64,000 nucleotides of DNA from Psychrobacter vallis. Lineage in GTDB: Bacteria; Pseudomonadota; Gammaproteobacteria; Pseudomonadales; Moraxellaceae. Position numbers and translations under genes: made by a program. Below are positions 50,104-59,299 of the stretch, one piece after another; positions within the stretch are counted from its first letter, which is position 1; every line of letters begins with the position of its first letter. The stretch spans positions 62,001-126,000 of the forward strand of contig NZ_CAJHBU010000002.1 in NCBI RefSeq assembly GCF_904846715.1, written 5' to 3'. The notes under the pieces were generated by a model, which did no database searches, was not told the DNA's origin, and saw nothing but the letters and a program-made list of their open reading frames with translations.

Positions 50104-51399
50104 TTACAAAAGCACCAGTTTAGCCAATAAAATGACCGTCAAAACCCACACTGGAATGGTAATCTCTGAGAATTTACCAGTCATCAGCTTTACTGCGGTA
50201 AAGGTAATAAACCCAAGCGCAATACCATCAGCGATAGAATAGGTAAGTGGCGTTAGTAATAGCACCACAGCCACTGGCGCGGCTTCTGTTAAGTCTTCCC
50301 AGTTGATGTCTTTTAAGGTAAATAGCATCAGTACAGACACATAGAAAATTGCCCCTGCCGTGGCGTAAGCCGGAATCATACCAGCCAAAGGCGCAAAGAA
50401 AATACTCAATACGAACAATACGCCGACCGTCACAGCCATCAGACCTGTACGGCCACCAGAAGCAACACCAGAAGCACTTTCGATATAACTGGTCGTCGAT
50501 GACGTACCCAGCATAGCACCCGTAACCGTGGCCGTTGAGTCAGCCAGTAATGCCTTGTCCATATTGGGAATATTGCCATTTTTATCGATTAGACCCGCTT
50601 TACTGGCGATGCCTACTAGGCTGCCCGTCGTATCAAATAAATCAACGAATAAAAAGGCGAAGATAACGCTGATCATACCAACGTCGAATGCACCTGCAAT
50701 ATCAAGCTGCATGAGCGTCGGTGCGATAGATGGCGGCGCAGACATAATGCCAGCAAATTGGGTGTGACCTGTAAACAAGCTAATCAACGTAATGATTAAA
50801 ATACCAATCGTGACAGCACCTGGCACTTTTTTATAAACCAAACCGATAATAATAAAGAAACCCAAAGCGGCCATCATAGGCGCAAATGAACTCATATCAC
50901 CCAGCATTACCAATGTTGCATCACGACCAATAATAATGCCAGAGCTTTGCAGTGCGATAAATGCTAAGAATGCACCAATACCTGCCACAATACCTTGCTT
51001 GAGACTGGTTGGAATGGCATTGATAATCCATTCACGAATTTTAAATAAGCTCAAAATGATAAACAAACAACCTGAAAGGAAAACCGCCCCTAGTGCCGTT
51101 TGCCATGCATAACCCATGCCTAGTACAACGCCATAAGTAAAAAAAGCATTCAAACCCATGCCCGGTGCCAACGCCACAGGCAGTCTGGCATAAATACCCA
51201 TGATAAAGCAGCCTATTGCGGCAGCTAAGCAGGTGGCAACAAACACAGCCCCTTTATCCATACCAGCTTCAGCCAATACGTTTGGGTTTACAAAGATGAT
51301 ATAAGCCATGGTCAAAAAGGTGGTAATACCGGCAAGGATTTCCGTTTTGATCGTGGTGTTTTCACCATTAATCCCAAAATAGCGTTCAATTGCATTCAT
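50104..51399 (-). CDS. NCS2-family purine permease (AzgA-like)
   Basis: A 431-residue inner-membrane transporter with about 13 hydrophobic segments. FLTMAYIIFVNPNVLAEAGM and APGMGLNAFFTYGVV near the start, and FVDLFDTTGSLVGIASKAG in the middle, are signatures of the AzgA/GhxP subgroup. Its members take up adenine, guanine or hypoxanthine with protons. Serine-rich GTSSTTSYIESASGVASGGRTG is the other conserved block. It stands alone with its own terminator and converges on putA's upstream region. The exact base is unknown. Confidence 0.93.
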   Translation of the reverse strand: MNAIERYFGINGENTTIKTEILAGITTFLTMAYIIFVNPNVLAEAGMDKGAVFVATCLAAAIGCFIMGIYARLPVALAPGMGLNAFFTYGVVLGMGYAWQTALGAVFLSGCLFIILSLFKIREWIINAIPTSLKQGIVAGIGAFLAFIALQSSGIIIGRDATLVMLGDMSSFAPMMAALGFFIIIGLVYKKVPGAVTIGILIITLISLFTGHTQFAGIMSAPPSIAPTLMQLDIAGAFDVGMISVIFAFLFVDLFDTTGSLVGIASKAGLIDKNGNIPNMDKALLADSTATVTGAMLGTSSTTSYIESASGVASGGRTGLMAVTVGVLFVLSIFFAPLAGMIPAYATAGAIFYVSVLMLFTLKDINWEDLTEAAPVAVVLLLTPLTYSIADGIALGFITFTAVKLMTGKFSEITIPVWVLTVILLAKLVLL

Positions 51400-51652
51400 A
51401 AGTATCGCGCCCAGCTTGCTAGTGAAAGAACAAATTTATTGCTGCCAAAAATAGAGATGACGCCAGCAAAAAATTGCGACGTCATTATCAAACGGCAGGG
51501 GTAACAAAGTGCAACATTTTAGAGAAATTACGGTATAAATTCAATCATTACCAGTGTCGCATGGGTATAAATGTATTATTCATACTGGCTCAATCAGTAT
51601 TAGCCTAACGATATCTCAGCGATAGTCGATTGACTGTCACAGAACAGTGATA

Positions 51653-51689
51653 CTGACTGAATTGTTTTCTTATTAAACCATTCAGTCAG
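51653..51689. promoter_or_regulatory. 10-bp inverted repeat in the purine permease/tolQ gap
   Basis: CTGACTGAAT and ATTCAGTCAG are perfect inverted copies, 17 bases apart, within the 487-base divergent gap. Flanking GATA and CGATAT partly extend the symmetry. There is no T run, so it is more like an operator than a terminator. No regulator is assigned. Confidence 0.35.
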
Positions 51690-51797
51690 CGATATAGAAT
51701 CAACAATATAAATCGCAACGATCCTATTTGATATTTAACACTTTAATAAATGATATTTTCTGTATTTAACAGTACACTAAGCCCCTAATATAAATAT

Positions 51798-51822
51798 GCT
51801 AATTGATGACATGCCCTAGCAC
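51798..51822 (-). repeat. Short repeat family 2, near-perfect copy upstream of tolQ
   Basis: TGCTAATTGATGACATGCCCTAGCA is the reverse complement of the tusC-tusB element's left arm over about 23 bases. It is a single arm here, about 65 bases before tolQ. Confidence 0.8.
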
Positions 51823-51886
51823 CGCTCTTATCTGGTTTTTATGTCGCGCCATACCAGTGATTATCCATTATTCATGAGTCTTATAC

Positions 51887-52609
51887 ATGCCTGAATCCTT
51901 AAACATTATCGACCTTATTACCCAAGCCAGCCTCTTAGTTCAGATTGTGATGGCATTATTGTTATTGGCTTCCTTGCTTAGCTGGGTGATTATTTTTCGT
52001 ATGAGTGCGCGGCTCGGTACGGCCAAAAACTTTGATCAACAGTTTGAGACGTGGTTTTGGTCGGGTGAAGATTTGGCCAAACTTTATCAAGGTGTACAAG
52101 GCTCGCCTGAACGCCAAGGACTTGAGCAGATTTTTTATGTTGGGTTTTCTGAATATCTGCGAATGCATAAAAAACGCCAACCCAAAGATGACATCATCGA
52201 TGGTGTGGAGCGCAAGCTGCGAGTCGGTCTAGGACGTCAGCAGCAATTATTGGAGTCAGGACTGACAACACTAGCAAGTATCGGCTCAGTTGCGCCTTAC
52301 ATCGGCTTGTTTGGCACCGTTTGGGGCATCATGAATGCTTTTTTGGGACTGTCTCAAACGGAGCAAGCAACGCTGGCGTCTGTCGCTCCGGGTATCGCTG
52401 AAGCCCTAATTGCAACCGCCATGGGTTTGTTTGCGGCTATTCCTGCGGTACTGGCTTACAATCATTTTACCGCCAAATCTAGCCTTCTGTATGACTCTCG
52501 TGCATTGTTCTGCGATGAGATGACCGGTATGCTCCAGCGTGAGACCAGCGCAGAAAACATTATTAATAGAGAAACTCAAATCAATGCCAATCAGGTTAAA
52601 GGGCTATGA
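51887..52609 (+). CDS. tolQ: Tol-Pal system inner-membrane protein TolQ
   Basis: TolQ with TolR forms the proton-driven motor that energises TolA, keeping the outer membrane drawn in during division. It has 240 residues and three membrane segments: near residues 15-37, then 135-160 and 170-195. The conserved SGLTTLASIGSVAPYIGLFGTVWGI, with the proline in the channel helix, and GIAEALIATAMGLFAAIPA are visible. GAG precedes the ATG. It starts a tolQRAB operon and overlaps tolR by four bases. ybgC is not upstream here. Confidence 0.94.
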   Translation: MPESLNIIDLITQASLLVQIVMALLLLASLLSWVIIFRMSARLGTAKNFDQQFETWFWSGEDLAKLYQGVQGSPERQGLEQIFYVGFSEYLRMHKKRQPKDDIIDGVERKLRVGLGRQQQLLESGLTTLASIGSVAPYIGLFGTVWGIMNAFLGLSQTEQATLASVAPGIAEALIATAMGLFAAIPAVLAYNHFTAKSSLLYDSRALFCDEMTGMLQRETSAENIINRETQINANQVKGL

Positions 52610-53064
52610 AACAAAGTCCCTATCGCCGTGAAAAAAAGGCATTAAATGCGGAGATGAACGTCGTTCCTTATATCGACGTCATGTTGGTACTGCTCGTGAT
52701 ATTTATGGTCACCGCCCCGATGCTGATTACGGGCGTCGATGTTGATTTGCCAAAAGAGCAGACCAATACCATGAGCCAAAGCCAGCTGCCAGTCATCGTC
52801 TCATTGACCGATAGCGGTGAGATTTTTATCAGTTATGAAGATAATGTCGACTTGCCAATGAGTGAGCCAGAATTGATTGACACCTTAACCACGCTACAAA
52901 CCCAAAGTAGCGATGCGGGTGCTCAGCCTTTACAAGTCATGATTAATGCTGACCAAAACAATCAGTATGGTGCCATCATGACCCTCATGGCAACCTTACA
53001 ACAAGCAGGCATTCAAAAGGTTGGTCTATTAACAGGCGCTCCTTTGCCCACACCATCGTTGTAA
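52606..53064 (+). CDS. tolR: Tol-Pal system protein TolR
   Basis: TolR carries the essential proton-binding aspartate of the TolQR motor. It has 152 residues. One membrane helix (residues 21-41) begins with MNVVPYIDVMLVLLVIFMVT, in which the Asp of YID is the critical residue. The periplasmic domain follows. The ATG overlaps the tolQ stop (ATGA), so the two are translationally coupled. tolA starts directly after its stop. Confidence 0.94.
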   Translation: MKQSPYRREKKALNAEMNVVPYIDVMLVLLVIFMVTAPMLITGVDVDLPKEQTNTMSQSQLPVIVSLTDSGEIFISYEDNVDLPMSEPELIDTLTTLQTQSSDAGAQPLQVMINADQNNQYGAIMTLMATLQQAGIQKVGLLTGAPLPTPSL

Positions 53065-53079
53065 TTGAGTACCCTTATC

Positions 53080-54069
53080 ATGCATAATGCTCCTACCGTC
53101 TACGTGCCGACCCAACCTGAGGGCAATGGATTAACGTTGCCGACGTTACTCAGTTTGCTAGCACACGGCTTGGTGATTGGGTTACTCGTTTATAGCTATT
53201 ACAACACTGAAACGACACCCATCGGCAATATCGAGACTGTCATGGTCTCACCTGAGCAACTTGCTGAAATGCAAGGACAAATCTTGGCCAATCGTGCAGC
53301 AGCGGCCAGTGCCATGCAAGCTGAAAGCAGCACGGCAAGTGCGGTGCAAGCCCAAACCTCTGATGGTAGCGTTAGTAGCCAAAACCCCAGCCAACCAAAC
53401 TCTCAGCGCGTGCCTGTTTTTACACGCTCTGACGAACCTGCCAGTCGCCCTATGCTTATGAGCGAAGAACAGCATCAACGCTTACTGGAGCAAAATCAAG
53501 AATATGAGCAGCGAATGGCTGAGTGGGCAGCACAACTAGATGAATCCGTAATAGAAGAGCATGATCAAATTGAGCAAGACAAAAGAGAACAGCGCATAGA
53601 AGAGCAGCAAAGGCTTGGAGATTTCCGTAGTAAACAAAACAATCCTCCTAAGATTACCCGTCCTAGCGCGAATGATCGTAATATAGAAATAACCACTGGT
53701 AGCTCGGGTAAAAGCTTTAGCCTATCCGATGGTCAGTCTAGTATTTCTGGCGACACAGCCACGACTAGCCCTTCGAAAGGCAGCCGATCTGCTGCAAGTG
53801 GCAATAGCGGTGCCAGCAATAGTGAAATTATTGGCCTAATCAAACGCAACTACAATCCGCCTACCGCTGCTAAAGGCTCGACTCAAAGCGCTACTTTAAC
53901 CATCACTGTCAATGCCAGCGGCAATATCATCAATGTCTCTGCTTCAGGACCTGATAGCGCTGTCAATGAAGCAGCCAAACAAGCGGTATTAGAGACTGGC
54001 AGACTACCGATCGATGCTGACGACCCAAAATACCCCACTTTTACCGTACAGTTTAGAGGCAGTAATTAA
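53080..54069 (+). CDS. tolA: Tol-Pal system protein TolA
   Basis: TolA spans the periplasm to link the TolQR motor with TolB/Pal. It has about 329 residues. An N-terminal helix (TLLSLLAHGLVIGLLVYSYY) anchors it in the inner membrane. A Gln/Ala/Glu-rich helical stalk follows (residues 65-190), ending in a Ser/Gly-rich stretch. The C-terminal TolA-III/TonB-like domain contains LIKRNYNPP and SATLTITVNASGNIINV. The family is very diverse in the stalk. A TTG at 53065, immediately after the tolR stop, is an alternative start. Confidence 0.88.
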   Translation: MHNAPTVYVPTQPEGNGLTLPTLLSLLAHGLVIGLLVYSYYNTETTPIGNIETVMVSPEQLAEMQGQILANRAAAASAMQAESSTASAVQAQTSDGSVSSQNPSQPNSQRVPVFTRSDEPASRPMLMSEEQHQRLLEQNQEYEQRMAEWAAQLDESVIEEHDQIEQDKREQRIEEQQRLGDFRSKQNNPPKITRPSANDRNIEITTGSSGKSFSLSDGQSSISGDTATTSPSKGSRSAASGNSGASNSEIIGLIKRNYNPPTAAKGSTQSATLTITVNASGNIINVSASGPDSAVNEAAKQAVLETGRLPIDADDPKYPTFTVQFRGSN

Positions 54070-54149
54070 TCAGTTGCTCACGCCTTATATTATTGATAAT
54101 GTTATATTAAACGGCTTATATCACACCATTTTAGGAGCTCAACCAAATC

Positions 54150-55442
54150 ATGCATACTCAAAAGAAACTATTCATCGCTTTGCTTGGTAGTGCCACAGCT
54201 CTTCTTGCTTCTCCTAGCTTGTTTGCAGCGCCTGTTGTCTTAGAACTGGATTACGACATTCCTGTGCAAAAGAACCAAGTCGCTTTTGTACCGTTCGCTG
54301 GTGACTCTGTTTTATCGCCTATTATCTTAAACAATTTAAGCAAAACAGAGCTAACCGTCACCAGCCAAAACCTACCACAGCAACCACGTAGTAGCAGTGA
54401 GTTGGCAGGCACTCTCCCCGTTTGGCAAAGTATGGGAATTCCTTATCTGGTCGTTGGTAGCACGCGCAGTAATCGCGGCAAAATAGTGACCGACTATGAA
54501 GTGATTGATGTCAAATCTGGTCGAGTTATCGAGGGCAAGCAAAGCTTGACGGCTGACAATAATACAGAAAGCATGCGTTATGCAGGTCATGTCATCTCCG
54601 ACAAAGTATATGAGTTGATTACGGGTATTCCAGGTGACTTTTCGGGACGTATTGCTTATATAGAAGAAACTGGCGTTGGCAAAGAGAAAGTATCACGCCT
54701 CAAAGTGATGGATGCTGATGGCGAAAATGCCAAAACCATTACTGAGGTGGCAGGCTCTATCTTCTCGCCAACATGGTCACCAGACGGTAACCGTATTGCC
54801 TATTCAGTACAACGTGATAAATCATACCCTGTTATCTATGTACAAAATGTTAGCGGTGGCGGTGCCACATCTTTGACGCCTTTTGCTGGAAATAACTTGA
54901 GTCCTTCATTCTCACCTGATGGCAGCAAGATCCTGTTTTCCAGCAGCTTTGAAGGCAGTGCTGATATTTATGAGATGAGCGCCAGCGGTGGCCAACCTAG
55001 AAAAATCACCAGCTGGCCCAGTAGTGAAGTACAGCCAAGCTATGCCCCTGACGGTAAATCCTTTGTGTTCGTTAGTGATCGAGCAGGATTCAATAAACCA
55101 CAAATTTATCGTTACGAGTTTGGCTCAGGACGTACGACCAAGGTATCCAATAGCGGCTATGCCACCAGCCCGCAGTTTAGTAGCGATGGCTCACAAATTG
55201 CTTTTTTAAGTGGTCGCTCAGCCGCCATCATGAATAGTAGCGGTGCAGTAACTGCCAATTTAGGCAATACAGGTATCGATGAAGCACCCAGCTTTTCTCC
55301 CAACGGCAAGCGTGTGGTATACGCCTCTAAGCAAGGCGGTAAAGGCGTTCTGACCATCAAATCACTTAACGGTGGCGAATCGTTTGGTAAATCTGGACAA
55401 GGTGTTATCCGCTCTCCAGTATGGTCTTCGGGCTCTCAATAG
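54150..55442 (+). CDS. tolB: Tol-Pal system beta-propeller protein TolB
   Basis: TolB is the periplasmic six-bladed propeller that connects TolA with Pal. It has 430 residues. The signal peptide MHTQKKLFIALLGSATALLA ends near residue 26 (FAAPVV). The N-terminal domain precedes a run of TolB repeats visible as SPTWSPDGNRIAYS, SPSFSPDGSKILFS, QPSYAPDGKSFVFV and SPQFSSDGSQIAFL. AGGAG precedes the ATG. pal does not follow; a tiny lipoprotein gene does. Confidence 0.95.
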   Translation: MHTQKKLFIALLGSATALLASPSLFAAPVVLELDYDIPVQKNQVAFVPFAGDSVLSPIILNNLSKTELTVTSQNLPQQPRSSSELAGTLPVWQSMGIPYLVVGSTRSNRGKIVTDYEVIDVKSGRVIEGKQSLTADNNTESMRYAGHVISDKVYELITGIPGDFSGRIAYIEETGVGKEKVSRLKVMDADGENAKTITEVAGSIFSPTWSPDGNRIAYSVQRDKSYPVIYVQNVSGGGATSLTPFAGNNLSPSFSPDGSKILFSSSFEGSADIYEMSASGGQPRKITSWPSSEVQPSYAPDGKSFVFVSDRAGFNKPQIYRYEFGSGRTTKVSNSGYATSPQFSSDGSQIAFLSGRSAAIMNSSGAVTANLGNTGIDEAPSFSPNGKRVVYASKQGGKGVLTIKSLNGGESFGKSGQGVIRSPVWSSGSQ

Positions 55443-55523
55443 ACGCTTTAACTCATAAGTTTTATGCATGAATAAAGTGTTAAACATGCCCTAATGCCGT
55501 CAAGTGCCTCCTGAGATACCATT

Positions 55524-55664
55524 ATGAAGTTATTAACCTTCGTCTATTTATTGACAACAGCACTGTTATCTACAGGTTGCCAATCATTTCAATTTGTTGA
55601 AAGCCCCATTCCTGTTACAGCCCATCCCGCACCAATAGTTATCAATCAAAATACTGCGCCATAA
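55524..55664 (+). CDS. Tiny lipoprotein downstream of tolB
   Basis: An unrecognised 46-residue lipoprotein with signal MKLLTFVYLLTTALLSTGC and lipobox STGC at residue 19. The mature part is a short Pro/Val/Ala-rich tail (PIPVTAHPAPIV). It is not Pal: there is no OmpA-like domain. It is 81 bases after tolB and ends just before a perfect terminator, which argues that it is expressed, perhaps with the tol operon. Confidence 0.6.
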   Translation: MKLLTFVYLLTTALLSTGCQSFQFVESPIPVTAHPAPIVINQNTAP

Positions 55665-55666
55665 GA

Positions 55667-55700
55667 TAAAAAAACAGACATCGATTTGATGTCTGTTTTT
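55667..55700 (+). terminator. Terminator after tolB and the tiny lipoprotein
   Basis: AAAACAGACATC, GATTT loop, GATGTCTGTTTTT. A perfect stem with T run that ends the tolQRAB transcript. Confidence 0.93.
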
Positions 55701-55740
55701 GCCGTTCCATAAACAATTTTTAGTGATTTAATACTCGTTT

Positions 55741-56352
55741 TTAGCCTCTTAATACAGCCGGTTGATGCTTGATAATGGTTTTAGCAAGATGATCCCCAAA
55801 CCAAATGGCCGTATCGATATCGCCAGATCCTGGCGTTTCTTCGGGTGGCCCATCAAGCGACTGCGTCATCAAACCCAAAAAACTGGATAGACGGTTTAAA
55901 TCATGCGGCTCATGACCCGTTGGCATCAACGGTAATCCTATCCAGTTCATGCCATGCTGCATCGCATAGAGAGAAATCTGCTGTAATACCGCCAGCTTAT
56001 CACCGCTTAGACCACCAGAGTTGGCAAAAGCAGCTGCCCATTTACCTTCCCATGTGCGCTGATACCAACGCTTGGACGTCTCATCCATAAAAGTCTTAAA
56101 TTCAGCAGTTACGCTACCCATATATACAGCACTACCGAAAACCAACAAGTCGGCCTGATCCAAATATTCCCAATCAACATCGTGAACATCAACGGCTTTG
56201 GCCTGTGATTTTGGAAGTTGCTGATGAGCACCTTGGACGATGGCTTCGGCAACACGTTTCGTATGACCATAATTGCTATGAAAAATAACGGCAATGGACA
56301 CATTAGGGATATTATCAGTGGGCGTTAAAGACGATTTGGCAGATATATTCAT
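55741..56352 (-). CDS. Flavodoxin-fold NAD(P)H-dependent oxidoreductase (WrbA-like)
   Basis: A 203-residue flavodoxin-like protein. The FMN phosphate loop is HSNYGHTKRVAEAIVQGA, at about residues 26-43. LLVFGSAVYMGSVTAEFKTFMD and FANSGGLSGDKLAVLQQIS bind the isoalloxazine. This pattern fits WrbA-type quinone reductases, although the protein lacks some of their typical insertions. Members protect against quinone redox cycling. The leading 18 polar residues are unusual. The gene stands alone on its strand before pgeF. Confidence 0.85.
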   Translation of the reverse strand: MNISAKSSLTPTDNIPNVSIAVIFHSNYGHTKRVAEAIVQGAHQQLPKSQAKAVDVHDVDWEYLDQADLLVFGSAVYMGSVTAEFKTFMDETSKRWYQRTWEGKWAAAFANSGGLSGDKLAVLQQISLYAMQHGMNWIGLPLMPTGHEPHDLNRLSSFLGLMTQSLDGPPEETPGSGDIDTAIWFGDHLAKTIIKHQPAVLRG

Positions 56353-56447
56353 ACAAACTCTAATAATGGCTGTAAATGGTTGAATAACGGTAACAAAAAT
56401 GAAGAATGAATCGCGGGTGATATTTCCCGCTGGTCAATAGCGAATTC

Positions 56448-57413
56448 TTATGCAGAAACACCGCGCACGATAACCAGTGCCATACGCCCTGTTGCTGGCT
56501 GCTGCAAATGCGTCTGACGCCGATAAGAATAATAGTGTTCATCAGCATAACTACAGCTTATGAGTGATGCATTGTCTAACATCACACCAGCGGCGCTTAA
56601 CTGGTCTGCGGCTAATTTTGGTAAGTTTAGCTTAATTTTTTCCGATGTCACTGTAGCATAACTTGATGGTTTATCAACTGTCTTATGTAAATGCTGAGCA
56701 TTATCATCATGGTTCAAAGCCGTATCAGAATTTACTACATACAGCCGATTGAAACTGTCGATGCCGTCTAGGGTCAATGATTTATTTTCTATACAACCTT
56801 TGAGTAGCTGGGCGCGGACATGCGTGCCAACTTCATAATTGTCTTGACTGATACAAACGCCTATCCAAGCCTTAATAGGCCCAGATTCGGTAAAGCGCTG
56901 GACAGTCGATTGTATCACGCCGCATGCCAGCCCTTGCCAACCTGCATGAATCGCTGCTATCTGACCGCTTGCTGGTTGGTATAAGACAATGGGCACACAA
57001 TCTGCCGTCATTATCGCAAGTCCAAGACCTTCTTGTTGACTGATCATCGCATCAGCAGCCATGGGTTTCATATTCAGCGTGGTGCCTTCAATATCATGAA
57101 TCTGCTTACCGTGAATTTGATTGACCCAATGCAAGCTTTTAATCCATAAAGGCGGTTTACTCTCTAATGACAAGTGCGCTAATTTTTCATTGATGGCAGC
57201 CAGCAGACGCATGCGGTTGTTCAATACTTGTGCCGCCTCATCATTGACATGCAAACCCAAATTTAGCGTCCCATAATTGGCCTGACTTTGGGGTATTAAC
57301 TGATTATTTTTTGCATTAGGCTCATTAATATCATCACTGATGAAAGCCGCCGTTTGAAAAACAGCCACATCATCAATGTGCGCAAGCAATGTCATAGGAA
57401 GTGTGTTAATCAT
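56448..57413 (-). CDS. pgeF: Peptidoglycan editing factor PgeF (laccase-domain, YfiH)
   Basis: The YfiH/LACC1 family acts on purine nucleosides in other organisms. The bacterial protein removes L-Ser misincorporated in peptidoglycan and is called PgeF. It has 321 residues against about 243 in E. coli. Key residues are visible in ADCVPIVLYQPASG, AAIHAGWQGLACGV (metal-binding His) and ISQDNYEVGTHV. Extra residues include an insert near residue 235-255. rluD lies seven bases upstream, and the two form an operon, as in many gammaproteobacteria. Confidence 0.9.
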   Translation of the reverse strand: MINTLPMTLLAHIDDVAVFQTAAFISDDINEPNAKNNQLIPQSQANYGTLNLGLHVNDEAAQVLNNRMRLLAAINEKLAHLSLESKPPLWIKSLHWVNQIHGKQIHDIEGTTLNMKPMAADAMISQQEGLGLAIMTADCVPIVLYQPASGQIAAIHAGWQGLACGVIQSTVQRFTESGPIKAWIGVCISQDNYEVGTHVRAQLLKGCIENKSLTLDGIDSFNRLYVVNSDTALNHDDNAQHLHKTVDKPSSYATVTSEKIKLNLPKLAADQLSAAGVMLDNASLISCSYADEHYYSYRRQTHLQQPATGRMALVIVRGVSA

Positions 57414-57420
57414 GGCTGAT

Positions 57421-58701
57421 CTACCCTATTAAGGATTCGTCATCGTAACCGTCGCTTAGCACTGCAATTAGTTGCTGCATATCTTCAGGCAGTGGTGTGG
57501 TGACTTCAATATCTTCACCAGTCGTTGGATGAACAAAGCCCAATGTATAAGCATGCAAGGCTTGACGCGGAAAGTTACTGATCGCTTGGCGCTGTGCTTC
57601 TGTTAGACCTGAACGTAATTGGCGACGACCACCATAGATACGGTCACCGACTATCGGATAAGTAATATGACTTAAATGCACACGGATTTGATGGGTTCGC
57701 CCAGTTTCAAGTCCCACATCTAATAAACAGTAATTGCCATTAAGGGGAGTGACGTTTAGCAAATGCGTGACCGCCTCACGTCCTGCCGTCATGACCGTCA
57801 TTTTGGTACGCTGGGTGCGATGACGACCAATCGGTGCATCGATACGGCGATGGCGCATCAAGCTTGCCTGATCGCCTGCCACCACACACTGATAGTGGCG
57901 ATAGACTGACTTGTCTTTTAATTGCTCCATCAATGCCATTTGGGCAGGCTTGGTTTTACCAATCAACAACAGCCCAGAGGTGTCTTTATCAATCCGGTGT
58001 ACTAGACCTGCACGCGGCAGATGGTGCTGCTGTGGATAGTGATACAGTAACGCATTGACCAAAGTGCCTGTCTGATTGCCAGCGCCAGGATGAACCACCA
58101 TGCCGACTGGCTTGTTAATCACCAATACTTCATCGTCTTCATAGACCACTTCAATCGCTATATCTTCTGGCTGATCTCCACTATGCTGTTGTAACGTCGT
58201 GGATAAATGCAAAACATCATCGGCCTTGACGCGAACTTTTGGTCGTTGCACACTGCCGTTGTAAAGCAAGCTACCGTCACTGATCCAGCCTTGTAACTGA
58301 ACCCGCGAAAAATCCGTGAATACTAATGAGGCTAATTTATCGATACGCAGACCTGCCTGATCTTCTGTGACTGTATGCGTCATATCAATAACCACTGGCA
58401 CTGCTTGACCAGCGATGGATACTTCATCATCGTCACTATCAGCAATGTCCTCACCATCTTCATCAACATCGTCGACTGTATTTTCGTCAAACTCATCACT
58501 CTCTTTTAGCATCGCAGCTTTTGACACCGCTTCTTTTGAACGGACATCGTCATATGCTTGTTCATCGAGCGCTGGCTGATTGTCGTCAGGTAACTCATTA
58601 TTATTTAAAACGTCATTTGGCATTGGTGACTCTTGTGCTGATGAATCAGTATCTAGCGATTGATTCGGTGTTAAATTGGTGGTCATAGTATTATTATTCA
58701 T
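57421..58701 (-). CDS. rluD: 23S rRNA pseudouridine synthase RluD
   Basis: RluD makes pseudouridines 1911, 1915 and 1917 in helix 69 of 23S rRNA. It has about 426 residues, long for the family (about 326). The catalytic Asp is in GLVHRIDKDTSGLLLIGKT, and the S4 RNA-binding domain precedes it (VTEDQAGLRIDKLASLV). The extra N-terminal 100 residues are acidic (DENTVDDVDEDGEDIADSDD). The start is uncertain: 58701 or 58683 are ATGs without a clear ribosome-binding site, and a TTG lies at 58767. It is followed by pgeF and divergent from bamD. Confidence 0.93.
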   Translation of the reverse strand: MNNNTMTTNLTPNQSLDTDSSAQESPMPNDVLNNNELPDDNQPALDEQAYDDVRSKEAVSKAAMLKESDEFDENTVDDVDEDGEDIADSDDDEVSIAGQAVPVVIDMTHTVTEDQAGLRIDKLASLVFTDFSRVQLQGWISDGSLLYNGSVQRPKVRVKADDVLHLSTTLQQHSGDQPEDIAIEVVYEDDEVLVINKPVGMVVHPGAGNQTGTLVNALLYHYPQQHHLPRAGLVHRIDKDTSGLLLIGKTKPAQMALMEQLKDKSVYRHYQCVVAGDQASLMRHRRIDAPIGRHRTQRTKMTVMTAGREAVTHLLNVTPLNGNYCLLDVGLETGRTHQIRVHLSHITYPIVGDRIYGGRRQLRSGLTEAQRQAISNFPRQALHAYTLGFVHPTTGEDIEVTTPLPEDMQQLIAVLSDGYDDESLIG

Positions 58702-59215
58702 AGCGGATTTATACAGGGTGAAGTTTCGAACAGAATTTTGTAAGGCAAGTTTAAAGGGCAACTTCAAAAAATAGTATTATAAAAAAAGACTGCCGTTCGC
58801 TGATTCATGGCGTATTATAAAAATAATCGTCGGCAAAAAAACGAAGGCAATATCGCGCTAGTGTATCATGCCGAGCGCTTAAGCCCTATAGAAGGTGTCC
58901 GTTATCTGTCGTTTTTTGATGATAAAGCGCTGCGCCAAACGTCAAACCCTAACTCTCTAAAACATGACATTGCTGTAATTTACTGTATATTTGCCAATAC
59001 CAGCGACATTCGATATCGCTCACAACAGCCGCCCATGCTAAAATGCCAAGCTGAAATAAGTTATTTATGCGTGTTTAACCCATCCTAACTACAATATAGA
59101 TGGCGAAAAAATAGACGAAGCAAACGTTATTCTATAAAGTATAGCCATATTTTACTGTATGCTATGGCACTACATTTTTAAAATAACGATATTTTATTAG
59201 CAGTAGACAGTTATC

Positions 59216-59238
59216 TGATGCCATAAGCATCATTTTTT
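59216..59238 (+). terminator. Short hairpin with T run upstream of bamD
   Basis: TGATGC, CATAA loop, GCATCA, then TTTTTTA. The 6-bp stem is weak for a terminator. It is about 60 bases before bamD, and no supported gene precedes it on this strand. The rest of 58702-59215 is gene-poor. Confidence 0.35.
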
Positions 59239-59252
59239 ATTATTAATATACA

Positions 59253-59278
59253 GCATAATAGCGCTGCTGCTATTATGC
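59253..59278 (+). promoter_or_regulatory. Stem-loop just upstream of the bamD ribosome-binding site
   Basis: GCATAATAGC, GCTGCT loop, GCTATTATGC, a perfect 10-bp stem that ends about 10 bases before GGAG of the bamD start. There is no T run. It could affect translation or RNA stability, or be a binding site. Confidence 0.4.
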
Positions 59279-59299
59279 GACTTGTGTCGGAGAAGAAGT

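Noticed and set aside
58807..59088. Plus-strand 93-residue open frame between rluD and bamD
   Set aside because: It has no ribosome-binding site, no family pattern and unconvincing composition. The weak hairpin at 59216 is not enough to support it.
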